64,000 bases of DNA from Shouchella oshimensis (GTDB lineage: Bacteria; Bacillota; Bacilli; Bacillales; Bacillaceae_D): assembly GCF_002019765.1 (NCBI RefSeq), contig NZ_KV917380.1, forward strand, positions 235,906-299,905, in the 5' to 3' direction. The notes beneath the pieces are model-generated. The model was not told the origin of the DNA, did not search any database, and saw only the letters and a list, made by a program, of their open reading frames with translations. This document shows positions 1 to 8,765 of this stretch, piece after piece. The translations under genes were made by a program, and so were the position numbers. Within the stretch, counting starts at the first letter, position 1. Each line of letters opens with the position of its first letter.

Positions 1-2
1 TG

Positions 3-1652
3 CCATTTTCAACAGTTACTAGAACAAACACACTTCAAAGCATGCAAGGGCAACAGCTAGATTTACTGGTCATCGGTGGGGGAATTACAGGTACAGGAAT
101 TGCACTAGATGCACAAACAAGAGGGTTAAGTACAGGATTAATCGAGATGCAGGATTTTGCTGCAGGAACATCGAGTCGCTCTACGAAATTAATACATGGT
201 GGCTTACGCTATTTAAAACAATTCGAAATTAAGCTAGTTGCAGAAGTTGGGAAAGAGCGGGCAATTGTTTATGAAAATGCGCCCCATGTAACAGAGCCTG
301 TTCGAATGATGCTTCCTTTCTATAAGGGAGGAACGTTTAACGCTTTTACAACGTCGCTAGGATTATCTGTATATGATCGCTTAGCCGGAGTGAAGAAAGA
401 CGAACGTCGGACGATGATGAACGCGAAAGAAGCATTAAAGAAAGAAAGTATTTTAGCAAGTGAAGGGCTCAAAGGTGCTGGAATGTACGTTGAATACCGT
501 ACAGATGATGCTCGTTTAACAATGGAAGTAGCCAAAAGTGCTGCAGAGCGCGGTGCAAAACTCATTAACTATGTGAAAGCCGATTCGTTTCTTTACGAAA
601 ATGGAAAGCTAGTTGGTGTTCAAGCCACAGATCGTTTGACAGGTGAAAGCGTAAAAATATATGCAAGAAAAATTATTAACGCAACAGGACCTTGGGTAGA
701 TACTTTACGAGAACAAGATCGTTCGAGAGAAGGGAAATCCATTCATCATACAAAAGGTGTTCACTTAGTTCTCTCAAAAGAGCGCTTGCCTTTAAATCGT
801 GCTGTATATTTTGATACACCTTTTGGTGATGGAAGAATGATGTTCGCCATTCCTAGAGGGAAGAAAGTGTATGTAGGAACAACAGATACGAACTTCAAAG
901 GCGATCAAACAGAGCCAGGTGTGACAATTGATGACGTTAATTATATTCTTGATGCTACGAACCAATTGTTCCCAGGCTATCATTTAACGAAGACAGACGT
1001 TGAATCAAGCTGGTCTGGAATTCGCCCGCTTATCCATGAAGATGGTAAAGATCCATCCGAGATTTCGAGAAAAGATGAGATTTTCCATTCGAAAAGCGGT
1101 CTGATGACCATTGCAGGAGGGAAGCTTACAGGCTATCGAAAAATGGCTGATACGATTGTCTCTATCGCTGCTGAAGAACTTTCTAAAGAAACTGGAAAGA
1201 GCTATCCAAGCTGTCAGACTAAGGAAATGGCTTTATCAGGCGGGCATGTTGGTGGTTCAGCGAAATATGAAGCCTTCAAACAAAAGACGATTCGAGACGG
1301 AGTAGAAAAAGGCTTAACCCAAGACGAAGCCCAAGAAATTGCAGAACGCTACGGTTCTAATGCACCAGCAGTGTTTTCCTATCTACAAGAGGACAATCAC
1401 TACGACTTGCCTAAGGCTCTTTATGCGATGCTTCGTTATGGAATAGAGCAAGAAATGACCGTAACAGCCGTTGATTTCTTGATGAGACGGGTTTCGTATC
1501 TGCTATTTGACATCGATCAAGTAGATGCGTATAAAGATCGTATTTTAAATGCGATGAGCGATTTGCTACAATGGTCAGAAGAAGAGAAACTTCGCTATAG
1601 TAAAGAACTAAATGAACAAGTAAATCTAGTTACATTGAGGGGCTTACAGTAA
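3..1652 (+). CDS. glpD: Aerobic glycerol-3-phosphate dehydrogenase, 5' end outside window
   Basis: FAD-dependent enzyme that oxidises glycerol-3-phosphate to dihydroxyacetone phosphate at the membrane and passes electrons to menaquinone. The Rossmann FAD motif GGGITGTG follows a short leader, and the DAO signatures AAGTSSRSTKLIHGGLRYL, ATGPWVD and IAGGKLTGYRKMA are all present. The first ATG in the window is at 42, but the frame stays open back to the window edge. The residues before that Met (FSTVTRTNTLQS) align with the N-terminus of B. subtilis GlpD as I recall it (FSSLERDRMLTD), so the true start lies just upstream and only a few residues are missing. The stop overlaps the glpP start (TAATG), so the two are translationally coupled. 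Family identity is very secure. Confidence 0.97.
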   Translation, partial: PFSTVTRTNTLQSMQGQQLDLLVIGGGITGTGIALDAQTRGLSTGLIEMQDFAAGTSSRSTKLIHGGLRYLKQFEIKLVAEVGKERAIVYENAPHVTEPVRMMLPFYKGGTFNAFTTSLGLSVYDRLAGVKKDERRTMMNAKEALKKESILASEGLKGAGMYVEYRTDDARLTMEVAKSAAERGAKLINYVKADSFLYENGKLVGVQATDRLTGESVKIYARKIINATGPWVDTLREQDRSREGKSIHHTKGVHLVLSKERLPLNRAVYFDTPFGDGRMMFAIPRGKKVYVGTTDTNFKGDQTEPGVTIDDVNYILDATNQLFPGYHLTKTDVESSWSGIRPLIHEDGKDPSEISRKDEIFHSKSGLMTIAGGKLTGYRKMADTIVSIAAEELSKETGKSYPSCQTKEMALSGGHVGGSAKYEAFKQKTIRDGVEKGLTQDEAQEIAERYGSNAPAVFSYLQEDNHYDLPKALYAMLRYGIEQEMTVTAVDFLMRRVSYLLFDIDQVDAYKDRILNAMSDLLQWSEEEKLRYSKELNEQVNLVTLRGLQ

Positions 1653-2194
1653 TGTTTGATGGTCAACAATTATTACCTGCAGTAAACAATATGAAAGATT
1701 TTGAGCGCGTGATGAAAGAAGAAAGGACTTACTTTGTTGTCCTTGATGTACATCTGTCGCTGTTGGCAAAAATGAAAAAGCTTTCGAAAGAAGCAGGGAA
1801 AAAGATGCTTCTACATGCTGACCTCGTGCAAGGTTTAAAGAGTGATCGGTATGCTGCAGAGTTTATTTGTCAGACCATTCGTCCTACAGGTGTCATTTCA
1901 ACTAGAGCAAATATGCTAAAGACCGCAAAAAAAAATAACATTTTGGCGATCCAACGTATTTTTTTACTTGATACGATGGCGTTGAAAACAAGTTATCAGC
2001 AAGTGGAAGAAGTAAAGCCTGACGTTCTTGAGGTGTTACCTGGTGTCTTGCCAGACTATATCAAAAAAGTTCGACAAGAAACGGGGATAGACGTTATTGC
2101 AGGAGGGTTAATTACAACTGCAGACGACATCGAAACCGCGCTTCAAGCTGGGGCAAGAGCTGTTACAACATCAAGAAAAGAATTATGGATTTAA
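1652..2194 (+). CDS. glpP: Glycerol-3-phosphate-responsive antiterminator GlpP
   Basis: A 180-residue GlpP-family protein. In Bacillus, GlpP bound to glycerol-3-phosphate acts on leader RNAs of glp operons to prevent termination and stabilise mRNA. Sequence support is the TIM-barrel-like pattern with HADLVQGL, TRANMLKTAKK, PDVLEVLPGVLP and IDVIAGGLITTADDIETAL. The start ATG overlaps the glpD stop and is preceded by a purine-rich TTGAGGGG. It lies downstream of glpD and is coupled to it; in B. subtilis glpP instead precedes glpFK. A strong terminator follows directly. Inference: the regulator is made in proportion to the dehydrogenase it controls. Confidence 0.95.
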   Translation: MFDGQQLLPAVNNMKDFERVMKEERTYFVVLDVHLSLLAKMKKLSKEAGKKMLLHADLVQGLKSDRYAAEFICQTIRPTGVISTRANMLKTAKKNNILAIQRIFLLDTMALKTSYQQVEEVKPDVLEVLPGVLPDYIKKVRQETGIDVIAGGLITTADDIETALQAGARAVTTSRKELWI

Positions 2195-2196
2195 TG

Positions 2197-2232
2197 AAAA
2201 GCAGGCGCATAGAAGTGCGCCTGCTTTTTTTT
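2197..2232. terminator. Bidirectional rho-independent terminator glpP / aldehyde dehydrogenase
   Basis: Perfect 9-bp stem GCAGGCGCA / TGCGCCTGC with a 6-nt loop, preceded by AAAA and followed by eight T. It lies between convergent genes and can serve both. Confidence 0.93.
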
Positions 2233-2234
2233 GT

Positions 2235-3662
2235 TTAGGACGGCATACCGAGTACAGCTTTCACTTCAAGATACTCTTCAATACCAAATTCGCCCCACTC
2301 ACGTCCAATACCGGATTGTTTGTAACCGCCAAATGGAGCGTTAAAGTCTGTCTGTGCATTGTTTATCGTAATTTGACCTGCACGGATCCGAGAGGCCACA
2401 TAGCGTAACTTATCTGGATCTTGTCCAAAGACATAGCCTGCTAAGCCGTAGACAGTATCATTGGCAATATCAATGGCGTGGTCAACATCGTTGTAATAAA
2501 TAATGGATAAGACTGGCCCGAAGATTTCTTCTTGTGCAATAACCATGTTATTTGAAACGTCTGAGAAGACAGTGGGCTTTGCAAAATAACCGGTATCTAA
2601 TCCATCAGGCTTTCCAGTACCTCCTACTAATACGGTTGCACCTTCGTCGATTCCTTTTTGAATGTAAGATTGAACCGTATCCCACTGACCTTTTGAAACA
2701 AGTGGTCCAGCTGTATGACCTTCTTCTTTTGGGTTCCCCATTGAGAAGGAAGCAACTGTATCTTTCATCGCTTTTTCAAATGCGTCTTGTTTTGCTTTGG
2801 GAACGAGAATACGTGTGGCAGCCGTACACACTTGCCCAGTATTAAAGAACATATGTGAAGCGGCTGTCTTAGCAGCATCAATCATATCTGCATCTTCTAA
2901 AATAACAAGTGGCGACTTGCCACCTAATTCAAGGGCAACCTTCTTAATGGTTTTAGAGGCGTTTTGCATGATCTTCTCACCTACAGCCCCAGAGCCAGTG
3001 AAAGATACAAAATCTATATCCGGGTGCGAGCTAATCGCATCTCCTACTACATCACCAGTGCCGTTAACGAGGTTAAAGGCGCCTTTTGGAACACCTGCTT
3101 CATGAATAATATCAGCAAGCATCATTGCGGCATAGGGTGTTTTCTCAGCTGGTTTCAATACGACAGGACTACCTGCTGCAATGGCACCTGCAATTTTTGT
3201 AGCTGTTTGATTTGTTGGGAAGTTCCACGGTGTGATTAACCCGCTTATACCAATGCTTTCTTTTACAAGTGTATGACCGTCCTTTTCTTCTGAAAACGAA
3301 AAGGTTTCTAACGCTTCTGCCGCTTGGTTAAAATGAGCTAGGCCCATTTTAAAATGAACGTCTTCAGAAACCGAAAGTGGTGCACCGAGTTCTTCAGTCA
3401 TAACATGAATAAGCTCTTTGCTTCGCTTTTTGTAACCTTCAGCAATTGCTTTTAGCCATTGAATTCGTTCGTCTTTTGTAGAGGTTGAAAACGATGGAAA
3501 TGCTTGTTTTGCCGCAGAAACGGCTTTATCGACATCTTCTTTAGTACCTGCAGAAACGTGACCGATTACTTCTTCTGTTGCAGGGTTGATAACGTCAATG
3601 GTGTTAGAATCAGTTGAATCAATCCATTCACCGTTAATGAAATGTTGAGTTTGGTTACGCAT
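2235..3662 (-). CDS. NAD(P)-dependent aldehyde dehydrogenase
   Basis: ALDH-superfamily enzyme of 475 residues that oxidises an aldehyde to the acid; the substrate cannot be read from sequence. The full catalytic set is visible: oxyanion Asn147 in TPWNFPT, cofactor Lys170 in VVLKPAEKTP, the loop FTGSGAVG near 221-228, general base Glu245 in LELGGKSP, nucleophile Cys279 in NTGQVCTAATR, and the C-terminal PFGGYKQSGIGREWG. Overall it resembles the 475-residue staphylococcal and Bacillus AldA-like group rather than betaine or succinate-semialdehyde enzymes. It is monocistronic, ends at the shared terminator, and has a GGAGCGATTC ribosome binding site 5' of the ATG. Confidence 0.93.
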   Translation of the reverse strand: MRNQTQHFINGEWIDSTDSNTIDVINPATEEVIGHVSAGTKEDVDKAVSAAKQAFPSFSTSTKDERIQWLKAIAEGYKKRSKELIHVMTEELGAPLSVSEDVHFKMGLAHFNQAAEALETFSFSEEKDGHTLVKESIGISGLITPWNFPTNQTATKIAGAIAAGSPVVLKPAEKTPYAAMMLADIIHEAGVPKGAFNLVNGTGDVVGDAISSHPDIDFVSFTGSGAVGEKIMQNASKTIKKVALELGGKSPLVILEDADMIDAAKTAASHMFFNTGQVCTAATRILVPKAKQDAFEKAMKDTVASFSMGNPKEEGHTAGPLVSKGQWDTVQSYIQKGIDEGATVLVGGTGKPDGLDTGYFAKPTVFSDVSNNMVIAQEEIFGPVLSIIYYNDVDHAIDIANDTVYGLAGYVFGQDPDKLRYVASRIRAGQITINNAQTDFNAPFGGYKQSGIGREWGEFGIEEYLEVKAVLGMPS

Positions 3663-3864
3663 GAGAATCGCTCCTTCACATTAAGCTAGTCAGTTTTTGG
3701 AAAAAGACCCTACAGTTTTGTACCCTCTTAAGAAACAATAAAACATGATCGTAACCGACCATATTTTAAGAAGGAAAACTTTTATTGTATTTGTATAAGC
3801 ATTTTTTCTGTAAAATGGTAGAAGCAAAAAAGTTCCTGAACCGATAGAAAAAAGCGCTATAAAC

Positions 3865-3894
3865 TTGACGAGTCAAAAGATTTTTACGTATTCT
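3865..3894 (+). promoter_or_regulatory. SigA-like promoter for the MFS permease, with inverted repeat over -35
   Basis: TTGACG (3865-3870), 18-bp spacer, TATTCT (3889-3894). The -35 is embedded in a small inverted repeat, TTGAC-GA-GTCAA (3865-3876), which could be an operator. Assigned by eye. Confidence 0.45.
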
Positions 3895-3932
3895 TTGCAA
3901 AGAGAGAAAAAGAAAATGAGGCAGGAGAGACT

Positions 3933-5096
3933 ATGCGTACGTTTTATTATTTGCTCGCTTTAACTTTGGCTGCATTAAATTTGCGACCAGCCATTACATC
4001 GATTTCACCTTTATTAGAATCCATTCAAGATTCACTCGGAATGAGCGGAGCAACAGCAAGCTTATTAACAACATTGCCTGTTTTATGTATGGGGATTTTT
4101 TCGCCTTTTGCAGCTGTTATTAGTAAGAAAATTGGGTTAGAAAGAGCTATTTTTGTTTCCTTAATTTTTATTACGGTGGCAACCTTAATGCGTGGTGTTG
4201 TTGGCTCTGTCGTGCTGCTTGTCGTAACAGCTTTCTTAGCTGGGATCGGTATTGGTTTAGCTGGCCCACTTCTTTCAGGATTTATAAAGCAACACTTTCC
4301 TACAAAACCGGGATTTGTAAGCGTCTATTCTGTATCCCTTGTTATCGGTGCAGGAATTGCCACTGGCTTTGCTGTTCCAGTGTACGATGGCTTTTCAGGG
4401 AACTGGCAGCTGGCGCTAGCTGTTTGGGGTGCTTTAGGCGTAATAGCACTACTAGCGTGGATTGGCTTAATACAAAAGCGACCAACTGCCCTGAAGACAA
4501 CCAACGCAGCATTACCATTTAGAGATAAACGCGCACTCTTGATTACGCTATTCTTTGGGTTTATGGCAACGGTTTTCTATACTGTAACAGCGTGGGCGGC
4601 ACCGATTGTCATCAGTTTTGGCTATTCTACGGCAATGGCGGCAGCAGGGGTGACGGTTTTTCAATTTATTCAAATTCCTGTTTCTCTGGTGCTACCGAGC
4701 ATTGTTTCAAAGTATGGGTATATTACCCCAGCTCTTATCGGGTGTAGTGCGATTGAATTAGTCGGTGTCATCTGTTTGCTTGTTGGTGTTCACCCTTTAC
4801 TTGCGTTAGGTCTTATCGGATTTGGTGCAGGGGGGCTGTTTCCGCTAGCTCTGATGATTCCCATTATTGAAACGGACACAGCTGATAAAGCAAGTGCATT
4901 ATCGGCGCTAAATCAAGGTGGAGGTTATATTTTTGCTGCCTTAGGACCGTTGGCGGTTGGAACCCTCTTTGACGTATTTGGAACGTTTAAACCGGCTTTA
5001 TATGTATTACTCGTCGTTATTATGAGCATGGGAGTCGTTCAGTATCTTCTCGGTAGGCCGGCGAAAGTAGAGGAAGTGAAGAACAAGCTCGGGTAG
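3933..5096 (+). CDS. MFS transporter, CynX/NimT family
   Basis: A 387-residue major-facilitator permease with about 12 hydrophobic segments. The N-terminus (ALTLAALNLRPAITSISPLL) is the hallmark of the CynX/NimT (cyanate / 2-nitroimidazole) branch, where LRPAITSI in TM1 is highly conserved. Further family-like stretches are GIGIGLAGPLLSGFIKQHFP and GFGAGGLFPLALMIPI. It most likely exports or imports a small organic anion or drug; the substrate is unknown. It has its own promoter and a GCAGGAGAG ribosome binding site. No terminator is obvious before the next gene, 74 bp downstream. Confidence 0.88.
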   Translation: MRTFYYLLALTLAALNLRPAITSISPLLESIQDSLGMSGATASLLTTLPVLCMGIFSPFAAVISKKIGLERAIFVSLIFITVATLMRGVVGSVVLLVVTAFLAGIGIGLAGPLLSGFIKQHFPTKPGFVSVYSVSLVIGAGIATGFAVPVYDGFSGNWQLALAVWGALGVIALLAWIGLIQKRPTALKTTNAALPFRDKRALLITLFFGFMATVFYTVTAWAAPIVISFGYSTAMAAAGVTVFQFIQIPVSLVLPSIVSKYGYITPALIGCSAIELVGVICLLVGVHPLLALGLIGFGAGGLFPLALMIPIIETDTADKASALSALNQGGGYIFAALGPLAVGTLFDVFGTFKPALYVLLVVIMSMGVVQYLLGRPAKVEEVKNKLG

Positions 5097-5170
5097 AGGT
5101 TTCTCTATAGTTCGTATAGATTTCACATTTATATGCTATACTGATGCGGAAAAAAGGAGGGAGAAAAGGG

Positions 5171-6136
5171 TTGCTACGTTTCATGACAATTGCTGCCATC
5201 ATGATGACTTTTCTTTCTGCTTGCCAGAGTGAACAAGTAGATATTCCTCAAAAAAGCGGTTCCTATTACATCGTTTCACATGTTAAAGAACCTACGCTTG
5301 CTTTTGTTAACAAGGAGGATTTAGAAGTAGAAAAAATGGCAGCACTACCATCCGTTTGGGAGCAGTTGATCGCAATCAATGATACAGAATTTGTCTTTTT
5401 GTCAAACGAGTCTCGCCTGCTTTCACATTTTTCATTAGAAACTGGAAAGGTTTCACCTATAGTAGAGTTCGATGAGGCAGTCAGTGATGTGTTGTATGAT
5501 GCTGAGACGAACTCTTTAGTCATAGCTTACGCCACAATAAACAAAGTAGAATGGCGGACGTTGGAAGGTGAAGCAATAGAGCATAGGGATCTAGCATGCT
5601 CAGCTACAGAATTAATGATTGAAGGAAACACATTGTTTGCTCTATGTACAGATGATAACTTAATCGTTACGGTCGATAGGGAATCATTAGATATGAGAGA
5701 GACATTTTCTGTATTGGATCGTGCGTCAGGTATGTATGTAGAAGACAAGAATTTATGGATTGGCGGTCATGGACCAACAGGTAAATTAAATCATCAAATT
5801 GACCGTTACCATGTTCAAACAGGTGAAAAGATAGGTACGATTGATATTGGTTTAATGCCTATCGCCATTGATGGAGATGGTCGTAATGGAACGATTTATG
5901 CCATAGCGCACGGCAATGATCACCTTTATAAGATTGATGCCGAGTCGGATGAAGTAGTAGCCACTTCAGACGTTGGTCATAATCCTAGTTATATTCATGT
6001 AGATGATAAGGTTATCATTGTTAGTAATTTTGATAGTCATTCGTTGTCTTTTCTATCAAGTGAGACGTTGGAAAAGCGATCAGAGGTGAAAGTCGGTGCA
6101 GGTCCATATGTCATTGTGTCAGGGGAGATAAAATGA
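5171..6136 (+). CDS. Lipoprotein with beta-propeller-like repeats, head of a two-component operon
   Basis: Predicted lipoprotein of 321 residues. TTG at 5171 is preferred over ATG at 5144 because AAAAAGGAGGG (5152-5161) sits at proper distance from the TTG, while a -10-like TATACT (5137-5142) directly abuts the ATG. The signal peptide is short and hydrophobic (FMTIAAIMMTFL) and ends in lipobox LSAC. The mature part contains repeated strand patterns such as LMPIAIDGDGRNGTIYAIAHG and VGHNPSYIHVDDKVIIVSN, typical of YncE-like beta-propellers. The stop overlaps the regulator start as ATGA. Inference: an extracytoplasmic sensor or accessory part for the adjacent kinase. Confidence 0.8.
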   Translation: MLRFMTIAAIMMTFLSACQSEQVDIPQKSGSYYIVSHVKEPTLAFVNKEDLEVEKMAALPSVWEQLIAINDTEFVFLSNESRLLSHFSLETGKVSPIVEFDEAVSDVLYDAETNSLVIAYATINKVEWRTLEGEAIEHRDLACSATELMIEGNTLFALCTDDNLIVTVDRESLDMRETFSVLDRASGMYVEDKNLWIGGHGPTGKLNHQIDRYHVQTGEKIGTIDIGLMPIAIDGDGRNGTIYAIAHGNDHLYKIDAESDEVVATSDVGHNPSYIHVDDKVIIVSNFDSHSLSFLSSETLEKRSEVKVGAGPYVIVSGEIK

Positions 6137-6816
6137 GTAGAGAACCAATCATCCTTATTGTGGATGATGAGCCAGACTTAGTAAAGCTTGTATCGACGTA
6201 TGTTAAAAAAGAAGGGTACCAATCGTTAGAAGCAGGGAACGGAACAGAAGCTCTACGCCTCCTTAAACAACATCACGTTGAACTCGTTATCCTTGATATT
6301 ATGATGGAAGGAATAGACGGTTTTGAAGTCTGCAAGGCTATACGACAACAATATGCAGTACCTGTTATCATGCTCACGGCTCGAAGTCACGAAGAAGACA
6401 AGGTGCGAGCATTAAAGCTCGGTGCAGATGATTATATGGAAAAGCCCTTCAGTCCAAGGGAACTAATGGCTAGAGTAGAAGCAACACTGCGACGCTCCAA
6501 TCAAATGAATGATCAGCCAAATCGTCTAGTCTTTCATGATCTACAGATTGATCGTGGTGCAAGAATGGTATTTGTAGGCACCCATGAAGTACCGTTAACA
6601 AGAAGAGAGTTTGATCTACTCGTGTATTTGGCTGAACATAAAAATCGCTCGTTCACGCGAGAACAACTGTTTACACAAATTTGGAGTGATCTTAGTACAA
6701 GCTCTTTGCGAACCGTCGATACCCATATTAAGACGTTACGCCTTAAGTTAGGAGAGAACGGAAAAAAAGTTCAAACCGTTTGGGGAATAGGCTATAAGTT
6801 TGGAGAGGTTGAATGA
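6133..6816 (+). CDS. OmpR/PhoB-family response regulator
   Basis: A 227-residue DNA-binding response regulator. The receiver domain (1-120) carries acidic pocket residues in IVDDEP (10-14), phospho-acceptor Asp55 in VILDIMMEG, switch Thr82 in MLTARS and Lys104 in EKPFSP. The C-terminal winged helix (about 130-227) has the expected VPLTRREFDLLVYLAEH, RTVDTHIKTLRLKLG and WGIGYKF. It is coupled by 4-nt ATGA overlaps to the lipoprotein upstream and the kinase downstream, so the three form one transcript. The regulon is unknown; the small membrane protein gene downstream, preceded by a palindrome, is an obvious candidate target. Confidence 0.95.
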   Translation: MSREPIILIVDDEPDLVKLVSTYVKKEGYQSLEAGNGTEALRLLKQHHVELVILDIMMEGIDGFEVCKAIRQQYAVPVIMLTARSHEEDKVRALKLGADDYMEKPFSPRELMARVEATLRRSNQMNDQPNRLVFHDLQIDRGARMVFVGTHEVPLTRREFDLLVYLAEHKNRSFTREQLFTQIWSDLSTSSLRTVDTHIKTLRLKLGENGKKVQTVWGIGYKFGEVE

Positions 6817-8207
6817 AGTCCATTTCGATCAAGAAGAAGGTCTGGACGGGTATAGGGTTAACAGTTCTTGCGGTTATGGTTCTATCAAGTCTGTTGATCT
6901 TTTTTCTATATGAACGGCTATATGTGGATCAGCAAATAAACCAATTCGAACGTGAGGGACAAGCGCTAGCGGCTCTCTATAAGGATGAAGGATTGACTGA
7001 AGGATTTTATGAGTTTCTGCATTGGTCAGAGGAAACATCAGATGCTCGTTATGTTGTAACAGAAGATCCGATGGAGCTTGCAGGAGGTGCACCGTTTGAA
7101 GATGGTTTTGGTGAAGAGCTGATTTCATTTGATGAGAGGCAAGTGTTATTGCAAGGGCAATCGGTTTATGTGAGGCGAGAGCACCCTCGGTTCCAACAAG
7201 AGTTAATTGGTGTAGCCATTCCATTTATAGGGGAAGAAGGCCGCCTAGAGGGAGCTGTGTTCATTTCTCAACCACTCACCGACTTATATGAGTTATTTTC
7301 AAACGTGGCATGGTGGCTTATTCTCATTGTCACATTAGCAGGTGGCTTTATTTTATTTATGGGTAGTCGCCTTACAAAACAGCTTGTTGGCCCACTGTTA
7401 AAAATGAAACAAGTTGCGGAAAAGATGGAGTCAGGTGATTTTTCTGCACGTATTCAGCTCGTTCGGTCTGAAGATGAGTTTGTGCTGTTAGCAAATTCGA
7501 TTAACCAATTAGCTTACTCTTTGGATCAGGTGGAATCAAATCGTCGAGTGTTTTTAGCAAATGTTGCCCATGAGCTTCGCACACCCCTTAGCTATATGAT
7601 TGGCTATATGGAGGGGATGGAAGAAGGGGTCATTGATAAGAAAAAGGGACTAACGGTGCTCACTCAAGAAGCCAATCGACTGAATCGATTAGTCACGGAC
7701 TTACTTGATCTTGCCCAACTGGAGGGAGATGGCGATACACTGGATAGGCATCCGCTTGTGTTTGCTGAGTTAATTCGAGAAGCCGTTGACACCGTTCTCA
7801 TTCGGGCGGATGAGAAGTGTATACCGATTCAACTAGATTTAGATGAAGCAAGTATTGTGGTAGCAGATCGTGATCGAATGAAGCAAGTATTTATAAACGT
7901 ATTAACAAACGCAATCGCATATAGTGATTGCGGTCATGCTATTACAATTACCTTAACCGTAGAGGATGGAAGAGCAAAAGTAGTTGTAAAAGACAGGGGA
8001 TTTGGTATTCCAGAAAAAGATGTCGCTAAAGTAACAGAACGTTTTTTCAGGGTAAAGAGAGGAAGAAGCCGTACAGATGGGGGCACTGGATTAGGGCTAT
8101 CCATTGTTCAAGAAATTATTGCCAAACACAACGGTACATTTCAACTAGATTCAATCGAAAACGAAGGAACAACAATCGTCCTTACTTTAGCAGAGTATGA
8201 CGAATAA
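6813..8207 (+). CDS. Membrane sensor histidine kinase
   Basis: A 464-residue kinase: TM1 (about 11-33), an extracytoplasmic sensor region of about 130 residues, TM2 (about 165-184), HAMP (about 185-238), and HisKA with His253 in the H-box NVAHELRTPLSYMIGYMEG. The HATPase domain has N-box VLTNAIAYS, G1 DRGFGIP and G2 GGTGLGLSIV. It is the cognate partner of the overlapping OmpR-type regulator. The ligand cannot be predicted; the linked propeller-like lipoprotein may present it. Confidence 0.95.
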   Translation: MKSISIKKKVWTGIGLTVLAVMVLSSLLIFFLYERLYVDQQINQFEREGQALAALYKDEGLTEGFYEFLHWSEETSDARYVVTEDPMELAGGAPFEDGFGEELISFDERQVLLQGQSVYVRREHPRFQQELIGVAIPFIGEEGRLEGAVFISQPLTDLYELFSNVAWWLILIVTLAGGFILFMGSRLTKQLVGPLLKMKQVAEKMESGDFSARIQLVRSEDEFVLLANSINQLAYSLDQVESNRRVFLANVAHELRTPLSYMIGYMEGMEEGVIDKKKGLTVLTQEANRLNRLVTDLLDLAQLEGDGDTLDRHPLVFAELIREAVDTVLIRADEKCIPIQLDLDEASIVVADRDRMKQVFINVLTNAIAYSDCGHAITITLTVEDGRAKVVVKDRGFGIPEKDVAKVTERFFRVKRGRSRTDGGTGLGLSIVQEIIAKHNGTFQLDSIENEGTTIVLTLAEYDE

Positions 8208-8226
8208 TGAGCTAGGCTTTATTCCA

Positions 8227-8243
8227 TTTGTGATGTTCACAAA
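8227..8243. promoter_or_regulatory. Perfect inverted repeat upstream of the CcoN-like gene
   Basis: TTTGTGA-TGT-TCACAAA: 7-bp arms with a 3-bp spacer, in the 80-bp gap between the kinase stop and the next gene. The half-sites resemble Rex or CRP/Fnr half-sites, but the spacer (3 bp, not 6) does not fit those families. Candidate operator; the binding protein is unknown. Confidence 0.45.
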
Positions 8244-8287
8244 ATTGTCCGAGTAGCCCTATGGCAAATAGGGAAGGAGGCTACGTA

Positions 8288-8677
8288 ATGAACCATTCAA
8301 AGCTATTGTTAATTGTGTCGTCTTTATTTGGTCTATGGGGTGTAATGATGGGGGCACATATGGCAGGAGGCGGGTCTTATGCGTTATCTGCTATTCACGC
8401 CCATGTTCTTGTTTTAGGCTGGTTAACCCTTTTTGCTTGGAGTGTCTTTCATAAGCTCTATAAGCCGAAGCAAAGGCTGCTAGCTAGTTTGCAAACGTGG
8501 ACAGGCATAATTGGTGCTATTCTTCTTACAGTCGGTATGTGGCTGTATACGAATGAACCGTTTGCTCTCCCCCCTGCGCTTCAGCTTGGGCTTTATATTG
8601 GTGGAGGTATGACCGTGGTTGTTAGCTTCATACTTTTCGCCGTACTAGCGTTTTTATCAAGTTCAAAAGAAGAATAG
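8288..8677 (+). CDS. Small membrane protein with CcoN-like His motif
   Basis: A 129-residue protein with four predicted membrane helices. ATG at 8288 is chosen because GGAAGGAGG (8272-8280) is ideally placed; an upstream in-frame ATG at 8261 would overlap that site. TM2 begins IHAHVLVLGWLTLFAWSVFHKL. The HxHxLxLGW pattern resembles one helix of heme-copper oxidase subunit I (CcoN) and NnrS-like proteins, where such His residues bind heme or metal. Other CcoN helices are absent, so this is not an oxidase. A heme- or gas-related role is inference. It follows the two-component operon and ends at a hairpin terminator. Confidence 0.75.
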   Translation: MNHSKLLLIVSSLFGLWGVMMGAHMAGGGSYALSAIHAHVLVLGWLTLFAWSVFHKLYKPKQRLLASLQTWTGIIGAILLTVGMWLYTNEPFALPPALQLGLYIGGGMTVVVSFILFAVLAFLSSSKEE

Positions 8678-8684
8678 GGTAATA

Positions 8685-8728
8685 AAAAAAGCTGTCCTCT
8701 CCTATTTATAGGATGAGGACAGTTCTTT
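8685..8728. terminator. Terminator between CcoN-like gene and pterin dehydratase
   Basis: Arms CTGTCCTCTCCTAT (8692-8705) and ATAGGATGAGGACAG (8708-8722), nearly fully complementary. The A-run at 8684-8690 gives a good U-tract for minus-strand transcripts; the plus-strand U-tract is weak. Confidence 0.8.
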
Positions 8729-8765
8729 GTTGATAGCTAGATTGTGTGTGCCAAAACCATTGCTA

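Noticed and set aside
8227..8243. Rex or Fnr binding site
   Set aside because: The half-sites look similar, but the spacer is 3 bp instead of 6, so neither consensus fits; recorded only as an unassigned palindrome.
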